A stretch of DNA of 64,000 nt from Tamarix chinensis (GCA_030549775.1 CM060177.1:88197236-88261235), one strand, 5' to 3'; numbered from the stretch's first letter, positions 46,101-58,389 are shown. A program made the numbers and translations. Notes: a model not told the origin generated them from the letters alone.

Positions 46101-46551
46101 CTTGAAATTTATCTGCTGGCTGCAACACAACATTAAAATCCCCCATCACAATCCAAGGCTCATCATCTACCTTATGCACTTGTAGCCAGTGCTAGAGAGC
46201 CCTTCTACTGACTCCATAATTAAAACCATAGACTAAGGATGCAAAGAAAGTCACATTGGAATGAACTACAGCCACAAATACATGCAAAGATTGCTCACTG
46301 CATGCTAGAAGCTGTACATCCCAAACCTCTCTATCCCAAATGCACCAAATACTCCCATTAGAATGGGGCACATAGTTATCAAGTCTCCCCCACTACATAC
46401 CAAGCTTTGCATAAATTCCATCAGCTTTATTGCACTTCACCTTAGTTTCTAACAGACCCATAAAAGACATTTTATGCACTGATAACCAGTGCCTCAACTC
46501 CTTATACTTATAGGGCTTATTCAGTCCCCTAACATTATAAACCCCTAACAT
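43170..46551 (-). pseudogene. LINE 2 ORF2 (endonuclease, reverse transcriptase)
   Basis: The likely start is the ATG whose complement is at 46549-46551 (MLGVYNVRGLNKPYK), overlapping the end of ORF1 by a few bases. The endonuclease keeps LLETKVK, GDFNVVL (about 46130) and SDHSPAM (about 45880), so its active-site motifs are intact, unlike LINE 1. The longest open piece is 45288-44620, with KAPRPDGFTAGFY, FRPIACCNVVYK, FVKGRRIGDN and VDMRKAYDSVNW. The following RQGDP box reads as a stop plus GGPLSSYLF. The catalytic FADD box reads FAYD at 44476-44487, losing an aspartate needed for catalysis. WSGKVSQTKRALVAW and KEGGLGILDL follow, then the C-terminal part (43508-43170). Confidence 0.92.
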
Positions 46552-48030
46552 TAATAAGATCCTTGGAAAACTGAGGAGAAGGTGATTCTCCCAACTGCAA
46601 AACACCTTGCTCCTGCATGCTCTCTTCCTGCAGAAAAACTTCACCATCAGTCATTTCTAGACATGTAAATTGACTACTTGATCTTCCAATAGCCAATTTC
46701 TCCTTTCCTTTTTGAGATCTCCTCTGCGGCCGAGATTCACTACTTGGAGTCTTGGAACAACCCTCCCCAAAGCAATGGTCTGCCACCTGATCATCCCCTA
46801 CCCTGATCTCTAAACTTCTGGAGTTCTATAGCATTTCCTTATCCCCTTCCTTTGAACAATCCTCCACCCTATTCTGAGCCACAGTCTTCTCTTGATTTAC
46901 CTTCCTCCACTGCTTAACCCCCTAACCAGTCCTGAATTGCCCCTCAACAGAAATAGCAGGCCCTACTGCATGCACTTGTGGCTTTGAAACCTTCCTGCAT
47001 TTCTCAGAAAAATGGTCCGCTTCATGACACAACTCATAGAAAGTAGGCCTCCATTCATACACAACCTTCAGGGACAACACAACACCATCAGGATCCAACA
47101 GCTCCACTGACTCCACTAGTTTTTTCGAGACATCCACCTCAACCAACATATGAGCATAGGAAATTCTTTCTCCCGCTGAGGTGATGCCATCAAAAACAAA
47201 GGTCTACCCACAGCACTTCCAATCCTACTCAAGGAGTTGACATCCCAATAGTCCAAAGGCAAATTCATTCGCTTCACCTATAAAGGCATGAATTGGAACT
47301 TCTCCTTGGTAAACTGGAACCTCCTATGCCACTCTTTCAGGATAAATGGTCGATTAAAGAATGACCAACAAGGTTTGGTCAAAACCCAATCCCTATCCTC
47401 CTTACAATCAAACTTGAACACTACAAAACCCTGGTCATGCAGCAAAACCTTTGGTTCTTTTACATAGGCCCAGTTTCTTTTGACATAGCCAACCATTTGG
47501 GATAAGGAAGGTCTGAAACCAATGACATACCCCACAATCGTCCATTTCCAATCTTTGCAATTGTTATCTACCTTATCCTTCTGTAATAAAAATTGAATTT
47601 TATCCCCTGCAAGCACTGGCGGGATGTAACTCAGGCTGGCCCCTCTAGAAGGAATCATGTTGCCTAATACCATGTCCTTCTAGGTTATCATATTTACCAC
47701 CGAAACGTCAGCCTCGTGAGCCCTTTCTTCCTTATGACCCCAGTGATCGCCAGCCAAAACTGGAACATTTATATTCCCTTCATCCTTCCTTGAACCCTTG
47801 ATAACCTCCTTTTGAATCGAACCATCAACCCTATTTGCAGTGCCTCGATCGACGTCCTCATCTGCATGAAACCTACATGCATCCCCATCCTATGTAGAGA
47901 CCTGATCCAAACCCTCGACAACCCCTAGAATATCAACTAACGAACCACCATTCCCAGCATCCATCTTCGAACTCCCCGACGCCATCTTCTTCTTCTTAGC
48001 CACAGCCATAGCACTCCTCGTGCAAGCCAT
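46535..48030 (-). pseudogene. LINE 2 ORF1 (DUF4283 / zinc-knuckle protein)
   Basis: It starts at the ATG complementary to 48028-48030 (MACTRSAMAVAKKKKMASGS). In-frame stops occur near 47893 and 47680. The DUF4283-like part is open at 47673-47278, with KDMVLGNMIPSRGASLSYIP, VGYVIGFRPS, VVFKFDCKEDRDWVL and FNRPFILKEWHRRF. The knuckle near 47030 reads FYELCHEADHFSEKC, so the first cysteine of C-x2-C and the glycine before the histidine are changed. The end at 46786-46535 is basic and serine-rich, then overlaps the start of ORF2. Confidence 0.88.
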
Positions 48031-49384
48031 GGAGGAGAAGAGAGGAGAGAGCGTTTAGGGTTTTTCCCACTCTTTTACTCAATATATTTTATATCTGATA
48101 ACATACTCATTGTCTGATTTTCATGATAACAATTAATAATACATAATTATATTGCAAAGAACCATGCTTAATACATTTCACACATAAAAACCCAAATATG
48201 TTATCAAGCAATATTTATAATTTTATTATAGTACAATGATTAAATGAATTCAAGCAAAAATACAAAAATAGCGGTATCCTACTAAAGTTATCGGATCCCG
48301 CTAATCAACCTTTCATACCTAAAAATAATATCGCAATTACTAAATTAATCTATCAGGTAAAATAATAATTATAATAATAAATATTTATTTTTTAAAATTA
48401 CCAAAATACCCTTACATTTAATATAGGTATAAAAATTTATAAGATAAAACAATTCACTCACGCTACATATGCAACATGAGGACTGCATACACCGGGGGTT
48501 TTATGATGTTGGAGGGCTGAAAGGGAGAGGTGGCAACAAGCGATGATGGGCAAGGCAGCTGTGTGGACGGTCGATGGGTGTAGGGTGGTAGCCGGTGGCG
48601 TTGGTGGATGGCAAGGTGATGCTACTGGTCAGTGATGATGGGATAAAGGTGGGTTGGCGCACATAGGAAGAAAGAGGAGGGAGGCGTAACACCCTCAAAA
48701 ATTCACTACTAAAAGATTTCAATTTATTAAAAGACACAACGGAAGAAAAGAAAATAAACTGTGAATTTTGGGGATATTACCATCGTGATCAGTACAAGCC
48801 CGGCCCCTAGCCTATCTGGCACTAATCACAAGGCTAAAAAAAATCATCAATAATCATGAGTCAAACGTAAATAAGATCTTATAGAAGAACCGAATTGTTC
48901 AAAATAAAGAAATCAGAGTTCGCGTAAAGGAGTTTACAATCCAAGAGCGCATAATTAAAGTTCTCGAAGGGATAAAAGGTAAAGTACAATGAAACAGAAC
49001 TAAAGTAAATCGATATAAGGTAAATAAATGGTAAAATAGAATCAAGCCAAGACACTCTCGATCCTCAGGCCATGTCCAAGCTCAACTCTCAGCCCTACCC
49101 GATGCCTCATAAGCATCAAAGGCACAAACTCAGGAGGGCCTTCTACTCATGGGAATGAGAAGCACCCAAGAAACGAGTGGTCAACACACTATGTACTGAA
49201 CAAGGTAACCATGCATCTAAGGCCAAACACACAAAGACATATAACACAAGCATGATCATATAGATAGTATACAAATAATACAGATAATAAAGGCCAAGCT
49301 ATAGTCTAGATAAACTGATTCTTTAAATCTCTAATCAATACTAATTTCACACCATGCTCTTTATAAGTCTATACGAGTATGGGA

Positions 49385-49725
49385 ACCCCACTATTATAGC
49401 TGGTGGATCAAAACATATAGAGCAGAATGCACCTAACCACTATTATATACCCGTGGATCAGTCTCGAGGATAAGACTCTCCTGACCACTATTATACCGAT
49501 GGATCGATCTGACCCCGACTCTCATGGTGTTTTACTATAAGTACTTAGTGTATTTTCTATACCTTATCATAACTTAGAGTTTGGTTTATTGAGCTCGAGA
49601 TCCCCCACTATTACAGTTGGCGGATTGGAAACGTACAGAGTAAAACACTCTTGACCACTATTATATAATGGTGCATCAGTCTCTAGGGAACCCTGGCACC
49701 TGGCCACTATTATGCCTAGCTCAAT
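49385..49725 (-). repeat. signature repeat array in unit F (6 copies)
   Basis: Copies near CCACTATTATAGCTGGTGG at about 49388, 49438, 49486, 49605, 49657 and 49712; the last one is truncated. Confidence 0.88.
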
Positions 49726-51454
49726 AATCTTCTGCATGTAATAATCTATTTACTCTTATTCTCCTAAGAGGGCCCATCCCATACCTTGAAACTTCTACAC
49801 CTCCTAACACACCACGACATCCTTTCCTTCTTCCACTTACTCACACTGGAAGCCCAACTCCTAAGTATGCAGGTCAAGGCCCACTACCTTATGCCATTTA
49901 AGTCCACTCACTATCTCCCTTAGGGTTTTCCCCTAAAACCCTAATTGGGCCTATGTGGCCCATCCTTCTCTACCTCACGCAACTAAAGCTCCTTTACCAC
50001 CCCACACATCACCTCGCTTAGATTCAACCCCCATCATTTCACTTTACTCCCCAAATACACATGTGACCATGAAACCCTAGTTGGCTACTCTAAACCTTAG
50101 CACCTTTCTTTCCCATATGTCACCCCCCATTTCTCACCTGCCATCCTTTCATTCCCATGACACCCATACTCACCCTACACATGATATTCTTCCACTATCA
50201 TCCCATATTTCACTCACCCTCAATTATTTTTACTTTTACAACCACCTCAAATTAGGGTTTTCTCCCCAAACCCTAGCCAGGTTTCCTATGCACCCTTATA
50301 TCGACCTACATACTATTTTTGACCCAAAGTCTCTAATCATCCTAAAAACTCTTCCCTTACCTTAATTACACCCCAAGACAACTTTCCTCACATAAAGATC
50401 ATCCCCATGCAAAATCCTTCCATCCCATGCAAACCCAAGAAATTCTCACTCAAAACCCTAAAGATTCCCATGCAAACTCCTTCCATCCCATGTAAGGTTC
50501 ACCCCACTCTTTTATTTTGTTCATAACTCCCTTTTTATTTGCCCCCTCATGGATCACGAGATAATTAGGTTAATCAGAAATCTCTTTTATCAACTCACTT
50601 CCCCTTTTTCCTTTTTCATCCTTTCACCCCACATCATACTATTAAACATCCTAGCATGCATGTCCTAGAGGGTCACATCATGCAACACCACAAGCACAAC
50701 ATACATATCATTATACACATGTCATAAAAAAAGTCACATAAGCATACCTCCACTCCAAGCTGCGCTACACATAAACAGTTAAAATAATTATAAAGTACAC
50801 AACATAATATAGCAGAAGGCATACAAGGAATATAACACACAGAGAGTTGGTCTTAGCTATATCCTTACCTAATACAACACTAGTCTTAGAGCACGCTCCT
50901 ATGCCTCCTTAAGGTTTTGACTTGATTCACCTATAAGAGGGAAAAACTAAGGGTTAACTTCCCTCTTACCAAAATTACCATTATTTCCTACCTTACCCTT
51001 ATCATAGCTTAATATTAGGGTTACTAATATTAATAATAGTTTTATAAGTAAAAGTATGGTTATTATTCTTAAGGTAGCTAACCATGTTATTACTAGTCAA
51101 AGTAGGTCTTAGGAGATACATAGGTTCATGTTAAGGTTTTTATAGCCATATTTATATTATTAAAGATAATAGCTTTAATAGTACTAATAATAGTAATAAT
51201 AATAGTTGTAGCAATAATAATAATAAATAATAATAGTTCTAACCTTAAGAATAATACTAGTAAGGGTCATAATAATCATAATAATAGTAACCTTAGTGAT
51301 AATAAGGTTAAGGTTAATAATAGTGACAGTAATAAAAATAATAATATTATTAATGATAACAATAATGATAATATTGTTAAGAATAATATTAATAATAATA
51401 ATAATAATAATATAAGGGTTTGAATATTTATAATAATAATAAAAGTGATAATAT

Positions 51455-51465
51455 GCCAAAGTTAG

Positions 51466-51538
<73 letters not shown>

Positions 51539-51545
51539 AAAAATA
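51455..51545. repeat. (TAA)n(TGA)n microsatellite in unit F
   Basis: A TAA run followed directly by about nine GAT/TGA units; shorter interrupted TAA runs continue on both sides. Confidence 0.95.
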
Positions 51546-52298
51546 ATGATAATCATAATAATAATAAAAATAAGGTTTTGACCATTATTAATAATAATAG
51601 TATTAATACTATGAATTTATATTTAATAATAATAATGATAACATAATAATAACAATAATGATGATGCTGATGATGATATTAAGAATAATAATATTAATAC
51701 TAATAAAAAAGATAACATTTGCATAAATAATGTTTAACGGTTGTGGGGGTTAGGGTACAACCTAGTGATGGTGGTGACTAGGTAGCACCAGAGAAGAGAG
51801 GGTGGGAAGGTGGTTTCTTAGGATAGAAGAGGGGGAATGAGAGGTCGATTAAGGTGGTGGAGGATGCCTGAGGTTGAGAGGGCTGGAATGGTGGTGGTGG
51901 TGTAGCCAAAGTGGGGCAGGTGTGGTGGCCGAAGGTGGTGGAGAGGAAGGGAGAAGGAGAGGGAGGTAGGGGAAAAGGAAGGTAGGGGAGGGTAGAGGAG
52001 GTTCTGCTAGTGGTTTTGGGGGGTAGGGGAGTGGTGGTTGTGGCGGGAACAACGGCGGTGGGTGAGAAGAGGTTGGTCAAATAGCCAACTTTACACAGCC
52101 AAGGTGGCTCATGTAAGAAGAATCGATGGTGGTGAGTGGGGTAGTTTGGTGTAGGGTGGTGTAGGGAATGGTTTGGGAGGTAGTTTGGGAGGCGGTGCTG
52201 GGCGATGGCGACGGGGGTGGACATCTGAATAGGATACGACGCAATAAAGGGATGAAATTCTAGGCAGGGAAAAAAGATCAGATGGGGTGGTTAAAGGG

Positions 52299-52307
52299 TA
52301 TTTATAG
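52299..52307 (-). promoter_or_regulatory. TATA box of unit F
   Basis: CTATAAATA on the minus strand, 854 bp into the unit, as in C and E. Confidence 0.7.
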
Positions 52308-54689
52308 GCCATCGAAGGGGAGAAACGACAGAGGAGGAAGAGGGGAAGATATTGTCATGCATGCTAAGTCCCTGGCTGGCAACACACAGTCGGTACAGGC
52401 CTACAAAATTGCATGTCCTGTCAACTGAGGGAAGGAGAAAGGAAGGGGAGAATGGCATGCATGAGGAGAGAGAGAGAGGGGTTGATTGGGTCGAGAAGGG
52501 AGAGAAATCAACGAGGAAGAGAGAGGAGGTGGCAGGTGGGCATGTGGTGTTGCAAAGTTCACATGCCTTCACAGGAAAGAATGGGGAAGACAAAGGGTCG
52601 GGGAAGAAGGAAGAAGAAAGGAGTGGATCGGTCAGCCTAGGGTAAAAAGAAAGAAAGAAAAAGAGAGGGAGTTAGACCGGGCAATTGGAAAGGGAAAATA
52701 AAGGAAGGTAGGCCTTAAGCCGTGCGGGGGAGAGAAGGGAGGGAGGAAAATTTGGGCTCCTAAGAGGCTAGCCCAAATCGGTGGAGGAAGAAAAAAAAAA
52801 GAAAAGGAGAAAGGATAGGAAGGAAATAAAAAAAAGAGAAGAAGTGAAAAAGGAAAAAAATATGGATTGGGGTATTTAGAACATTTTGGTATTTTGGAAT
52901 ATTTAAAATAATAATATTTTAATAAAAAATAAATAAATTTCCTTTTTAGATTAATTTAGGATATTTTGAATGATTTTTCCTTAATTTTATTTTAATTAGC
53001 AAAATACCCTAATTTTTCCTAATTAAATTATTTATTATTTTCCTCTTGATTTTTCCATAATTACTTCCTCTTATTTTAATAAAATAGTTCATTCAATTAA
53101 TTTTTTTAATAAATTATTATTTTGCCATAATTTCCTAAATTAGGATTTTGGGATATTTTAGGAATCAACTACTGGTTGGGGTTATGAGAAAGGGAGGTGT
53201 CAGGTGGGAGCTGGCTATAGTATGGGCGGTGATGGTGTATTTGAGTGTTGTTCTGTTAAGGGTGATGGTGCAAAGGCTGTGGTGGTTCTATCGATGGCTG
53301 GTGTAGGACGAGGACAAGGAGATAGGTGATGAGTGGTAAGGCATGGGGCATGGGAAAGAAGGAGAAGAAGGAGAGGGTAGTGGAGGGAAATGGGGTCGGA
53401 GTGTGTGCATGAGATGTTGTGTAGAAAACCAAACATGGCCAAGAGAGAAGGAGCTAGAGGAATGAGGAAGCTAAAAGAATAAGGGAGTAGGTAAAGGCTA
53501 GAAGATGGCTCGGGGCTGGTGATGAAGGGGAAGTGCAGATCAGGGCTGCATTTAGAAAAAAGAGGAGGAAAAATGATGGCTAGTGCGTGGGGCTAGAGGT
53601 TGTGCTGGGGTTGGTTTGGTGAGGGAGTGGTGGCAGGCTCAAGGTGGTGCAAGGGCTAGATGATAAGTGGTTGTGATGGTGTGATGGTTGGTAATCAAGG
53701 GGAGTTGCTGGTCAAAAAAAATAAAGGAAAAGGAGGACTGGATAGAAAAGGAAAAGGATAAGGAGGTGGATGGTTAGGCTTGGTTGAGGGTGGCAGAAGT
53801 GTGTGTTATTGCTTGGGGTGCGTCGAGAAACCAATGAGGTAGAGAAGGGAGTAGGGGTTGTTTGGGTGCTCAAAGGTTGGTGAAAAGGAAATGAGGAAAT
53901 GTATATGTATATTAAATGATATTGCGTGCGTGTGTAGTGTGTATATGTATATAATGTTTGCTAGATTGAGTGAAGTAAGGAATTGAGGGAGACAGGGAGA
54001 GTGATTGGGGGAGGGAATTAGGGTAAGCAACGAGTAAGTTCAGTTGGGTAAAAATGGTAGGATAAAGTAGGTAAATTTTATTTTATTTTTAGGTTTAATT
54101 TGGATAGATTAGGGTACAAGATAGAAAAATAATTCAGATTAGGATAGGTTTAATAAAATGGAAAAAGATAAAATAATCAAAAATAAATTTTAGAAATTTA
54201 TTTCGGGTTGCGGGTCAAGGGTTATTAATAAAAGAATTAGGCTAAGATTTAAGGGTATAAACTATGATTAAATTTAATAACCCAATTTCTATCAAATTTT
54301 AATCTGATTAAATTTATATATAAACTGTCATAATAATATGAATAATAATAACACTTTTATATTAAACCTTCTAAAATAATAATTATAACTAATTATCCAA
54401 CTATTAATTTATAAGTATGGCTTTTTTTTATAAAAAAAAAGGGTATTACAGATATACTAAATATGGTGGATAAAAGAGCAATAAGGAAGAAGTTGTGTCT
54501 AAAATGTGAAATTATGATTTTTTAGGAAATATAGAGATATAAACCCTTGAGAACGACATTTTTATCTATGTGATTGTTCTTTAATTGCTTTATTTATGTT
54601 TCATACCTATTAAAACCATTATTTTGATCATTTAAAGTGAAAGACCATATGCAGATTGAGATGCTTTATGGGTTTGGTTCATCAAACGA

Positions 54690-55060
54690 TAATAGTGGCT
54701 TAGGTCTATTTTTTTCCTGACAGGTAGATCAATCTATTCCGTTGGATTAAGAATATTGGGGCCATAAACTCAATGTGAATAAGAATATGATTTTAGAAAG
54801 TAACTAATGGATAGGACATCAGTTATTGAAAGTGAAGAGATTACGTGAGTTAAGATCAAGGTGTTGGGTCTATTCCACCGGATAATAATAGCGGCTTAGG
54901 TATATTATCCTTTGGAGGTGCTCCAAACCATTACATCGATTTAAGAATACTGGCTCATGTACATTTTACCCTAATAGGTATTGGGTCTGTTCTACCAAAA
55001 TGATAATAGTCCCTAAGAGATGATTTAGACCATTCCAGTGTTTTAAGAATGGTGAGGTTC
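54690..55060 (+). repeat. signature repeat array in unit A (degenerate)
   Basis: TTCATCAAACGATAATAGTG (about 54683), TTCCACCGGATAATAATAGC (about 54874) and TTCTACCAAAATGATAATAG (about 54989) are recognisable copies. Between them are more diverged ones of the form CCGTTGGATTAAGAATATTGG. Distance to the unit's end matches units B, C, E and F. Confidence 0.75.
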
Positions 55061-55706
55061 CTAAATTCAACGTAAATAAAAGAATAGATCATGTTATATC
55101 TAATAATAAGACTTGGATTATTAATTACCTTGTATTATTTTTTGTATCTCACACAGGTGCTTAATTTATACTATGAATGCATGTAATTTTCTGTATTCCT
55201 TAATTGTATGGTCACCTTACTAATTATATAGCATACTAACCAACCTTTTTATGAGTGTTACTTTATCATGAGCAGATGACCTAGATGTCTATGTGCATAT
55301 CGATGATGACCCAGTGGTTGATTTTTAAGCCTATAATGCTTTGTGTGGGGTGGAGTAAATTTCAAATCATGGTTTTTGGCGTAGAGTCATGTTATATAGA
55401 TTATAGATTTAACTAGATGATAGCTTTATCCGGATATATTTTTGGACTCTTAGATCCATAGTATCCCTTTTGTCTATATTTTTAGATATTACACTTGGAG
55501 TTAATCTCCAAATTATGTTCATGTTATAAAGTGTATCTCATTTTCTAATTATCATGTTTTACATTCTAAATATTTTTCTTTATAATTGACGTAAGGATGA
55601 TTTGTTGAGTGATACTTGTGTCAATTACGATGCTAACACCTAACTATTTTGGTATTATACTTCCATTGTAAGCAAAAGTTGTTAGTAGTAAATTTGGGGT
55701 TTTAAA

Positions 55707-55707
<1 letters not shown>

Positions 55708-55744
<37 letters not shown>

Positions 55745-55746
55745 AA
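55708..55746. repeat. (GT)n(GA)n microsatellite
   Basis: GT and then GA units immediately after the end of unit A. Confidence 0.95.
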
Positions 55747-56445
55747 GATGAGGTGAGTGTGGTATGAACAAGTTTGTTTGTCCCTTCAACAGTCCACTTT
55801 CGTACCTCATAATTTTTTGTTGAATCAATGTTCATTTTTCTCCTCATTTCTATCCAATGGACAAAAAATTATGTAGCTTTGACAACCATAATTCAAATGG
55901 TAACATTCTTTCCAATATGGTGATTTTTCTTTCTTCTATACATATTATATATCATATTCTTTATTTTCTATATTGATTCAATATTTCTCTACATTTCAAT
56001 TCTTTCTAAAAAGATGATTATCATTCAAATATAATACATTCATATCAACCTTATCTACTATTTTACAATGGATCTACAAATCCAAATGAGCAATAAAATT
56101 TAATTATCAAAATTCTTGAAATTTGAATTACTTCAACATACATAATCTAAAGATAAAAATTTCCTAAAATATAAATTGCTCAAGATTGTTAACTCCAAAC
56201 ACCTACATTATTCTCTTAAATTGAATAAAAACTTTTAGGATTTTATTAGTCGTCATTCAAAGATGTTGAGACAATATATCATTACTCCTCTACCTTCTAT
56301 TAATTAAACATCCCCCAAATGTTTGTGTCTATGTTGGACATTCAATATCTACAAATTTTTTAATTAAGATCAAGCGAAAAACATCAATGTAGCTAAGGAA
56401 ACAAATATCATTCCAATATGATCATATGACATATGGTATAAAATA
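55747..56445. other. AT-rich DNA before the Harbinger relic
   Basis: No gene or repeat is recognised. It probably contains the left end of the PIF/Harbinger element, but I could not find a terminal inverted repeat. Confidence 0.5.
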
Positions 56446-57025
56446 GAAGAGGAAGTGCTCATATGTGGGTTCTTAGAAATTTCAAAAGATTTAGTTGTAG
56501 GAAATGTCCAAAAAATAGATTCATTATGAAAATGTGTGAAGGACTTCTTTCATAAGTGATAAATATTAAAAATTAATAGAACTCCACAAAAAAATGAAGA
56601 TAAAATATCATCACTTTAATAATGATGTGAATCGATGGATTGAGTGCTATAATCAAATTTATCAATGCCATAAAAGTAGCACCAATGAGTTAAAGTTCCT
56701 GAACGATGGACATAAATTATGCAAAATAAAGTGAAAAAAGGTGGACACATCGAGGGTATGCACTGCCTTGTCTAATGCTAAAAATATAGAAACTAAGACC
56801 TATAGTCCAAAAAATAGTAAAGGAAAAATTAAAGAGAAAAGGAAAATAAAGTATTGAGATTAATCCAATCATTGAAGCAACAACACAAAAAATTTCAAAG
56901 CTTAAATGAAAAGAAGATAAGATAATGTAAATGTTAGAAAAAATAAAATTGGAATTTTATGAACAAGTATGGATGATGCATAACTTTAGATCTTACAAAC
57001 ATGTCAAAGATGATCGAGTCTGAAA
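56446..57025 (+). pseudogene. PIF/Harbinger accessory ORF1 (Myb-like) relic
   Basis: Translated through stops, the region reads EEEVLICGFLEISKDLVVGN, then VQKIDSL, FHK, NRTPQ and later a GGHIEGMHCLV-like stretch and NEKKIR-type basic helix. This follows the Myb/trihelix protein that accompanies PIF/Harbinger transposases in plants, whose N-terminus has the form EDxALCxAWxxISxDPIVGN. It would help the transposase enter the nucleus and bind the ends. Stops and frameshifts are frequent (TGA at 56530, TGA/TAA near 56560). Its transposase partner lies 4.6 kb downstream with unit G between them. Confidence 0.7.
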
Positions 57026-57646
57026 TAAACAACTACTAGTTCTTATATGCACCATCTATGAGTATAACACATACTAATTCATAATTTAAACAAAGTATAT
57101 GCGAATTTTTACTTTACTCTTAATTAGGATGTTTTAGTTTTTGCTTTATGTTGTAGTATTCTATTATGACGTTGTAGTGTTTGCTTTGTGTTGTAATACA
57201 TTACTAAAATGATTTGATTTTATTCTAAAACCATAATAATTTTCTTACCTAGTCATTACATAAACTTACAACATCTAGCATTGAATAATCATGTCAACTT
57301 CAATTCAATTAAAGAAAAACTTATAATAACTTCTCTACAATACTGGTAATGCTCTTATAGCTACATTGAATTGTCATGTCATCTAAAGCTCATAGTCTCT
57401 AAGTACAATTTTTTTTTCTTAGGTATTTCTTTAACATTTCCAAAGGCATAATAATTTTCTCAAACTAACATTGGATACTCTTATAGTATATGGTATGGAA
57501 TAGTTAGCCAAATTCAGTTTAATTAAACGCGGAGTTGTAAATGTCTCTACAATAAGGCTTATAAATAAAAGTTCTCTTGTGCATTGATTCACAACAATCG
57601 ACACCATTCACAACACTCCACAATAAGTCCTATAAGTCACCATACC
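57026..57646. other. AT-rich DNA between Harbinger ORF1 and unit G
   Basis: No coding features. It contains a repeated phrase TTTTGCTTTATGTTGTAGT / GTTTGCTTTGTGTTGTAAT (57135-57200). Confidence 0.5.
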
Positions 57647-58389
57647 TATAACACCCCCAAAATTTTGAACTAGAAAATTTTATTTAAAAGACAATGTAAA
57701 AGATTTTTTAAAAGAAAAATTAGGAAATATTTTCGTCACATCAACCATGAGAGAGATCATCACCTCGCACATGCCTTATGCAAGAAAAAATGGAACAACC
57801 ACAAAAGAATATTTTCTCTACTAATAATATCAATTATGAGAATAGAAATAGTGTATATAGAAGGGTGTATGAGAGTTTATAAAATCCAAATACAAGAATT
57901 AAAGCCTAGAATTTAAATAACCGAAAAGAACCAAAAGCCTACCAATGTAATGGGTAAAATAAATTTAATCGGTTAGCCTAACTCTTAACTAAACATGAAG
58001 GTAACTCTCGAACCCCAAGAAATGACCAACTACTATCCCACTGTATCATCCTCAATATACTCCAGCTAAAAATCATAATCCTATAAATCATCCTTTACTC
58101 ACCAAAAACATGGTAAAGGCTCACACTGCATATGAAGTCACATAATAGCATAAAGATAAGCATACTAATATAGGATAATACTCAGGCTCATGATATCAAT
58201 ATGACATGGCATACTTGCATAAAAATCATGGAAGAATAATAATACGGATTGTGCATTAAAACCACATAATGTAAACCATACTATGAATCCCCTTTTAGTG
58301 ACCACATACTGTCCAATTATTAAGATAATCCATTTGACCACATCTAGTTATCCACCATAAAAAAAATTCATGGAAGCACAAATAATCAC

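Larger units (their letters stand above)
43144..48075 (-). mobile_element. L1-type LINE 2 (- strand, about 4.9 kb, inside D)
   Basis: A nearly full-length L1-type element on the minus strand. The T-run at 43141-43148 is its poly(A) tail. The leader near 48031-48075 contains CT-rich DNA and AAACCCTAAACGC read on the minus strand. A 15-bp duplication flanks it. It has ORF1 with a DUF4283-like region and a knuckle remnant, and ORF2 with endonuclease, reverse transcriptase and zf-RVT-like end. It resembles LINE 1 in layout but not closely in sequence. In-frame stops and a changed catalytic aspartate show that it is inactive. Confidence 0.93.
48685..53160 (-). mobile_element. long-LTR unit F (- strand, 4476 bp, inside D)
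   Basis: The + strand left edge is CGTAACACCCTCAAAAATTC (TG changed to CG) and the right edge GGGATATTTTA. The flanks are GGAGG (48680-48684) and GGAAT (53161-53165), a poor match whose two differences are both G-to-A. Internally it follows units C and E: signature array (49385-49725), CCATGCAAACCC phrases (50390-50490), TAA microsatellites (51180-51620), TATA box (52299-52307, minus strand) and purine tract (52780-52870). It interrupts the purine-rich part of D. Confidence 0.85.
36245..54450 (-). mobile_element. long-LTR unit D (- strand, about 4.1 kb net)
   Basis: The + strand left edge is TATAACACCCCAAAATTTAC (the unit's end, TG changed to TA). The right edge is GGGTATTACA (its start, TGTAATACCC). 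An exact GATAT duplication flanks it. Its own DNA is 36245-38176, 42841-43143, 48091-48684 and 53166-54450; units E and F and LINE 2 fill the gaps. It shares TGTAAT ends with A and B and aligns with B along 36500-36680 (GCCCATTGAATAAGTAGG) and 37590-37860 (AGGGTAGCAACCCCTAA, GAGCCACCATTCC). In the array slot it has two other tandem repeats instead of the signature motif. Confidence 0.88.
19875..55706 (+). mobile_element. long-LTR unit A (outermost, + strand, about 3.4 kb net)
   Basis: Unit A starts TGTAATAACCC and ends AAATTTGGGGTTTTAAA, a decayed form of the family end GAATTTTGGGGTGTTACA. GTGTG precedes it (19870-19874) and follows it (55707-55711), but the right copy lies in a GT microsatellite, so that match is weaker evidence. 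Its own DNA is 19875-20995, 32871-32916, 35303-36244 and 54451-55706. The rest is units B and D plus a GGGTCGGGTC-rich element. In order it has a CT-rich tract (20130-20230), a TATA-like box near 20393, the repeat array at 54690-55060, and GGTCACCTTACT near 55206. It is the most diverged copy. Confidence 0.75.

Noticed and set aside
38177..53160. Units E and F as the two LTRs of one full-length element (same strand, about 5.8 kb apart).
   Set aside because: E has its own exact GATAT duplication on both sides, and the DNA between E and F is the rest of unit D plus LINE 2, with no primer-binding site or polypurine tract.
55481..55493. An alternative right end of unit A at TAGATATTACA (55493).
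   Set aside because: The flank CTTGG does not match GTGTG, whereas TTTGGGGTTTTAAA at 55706 aligns with the family end and is followed by GTGTG.
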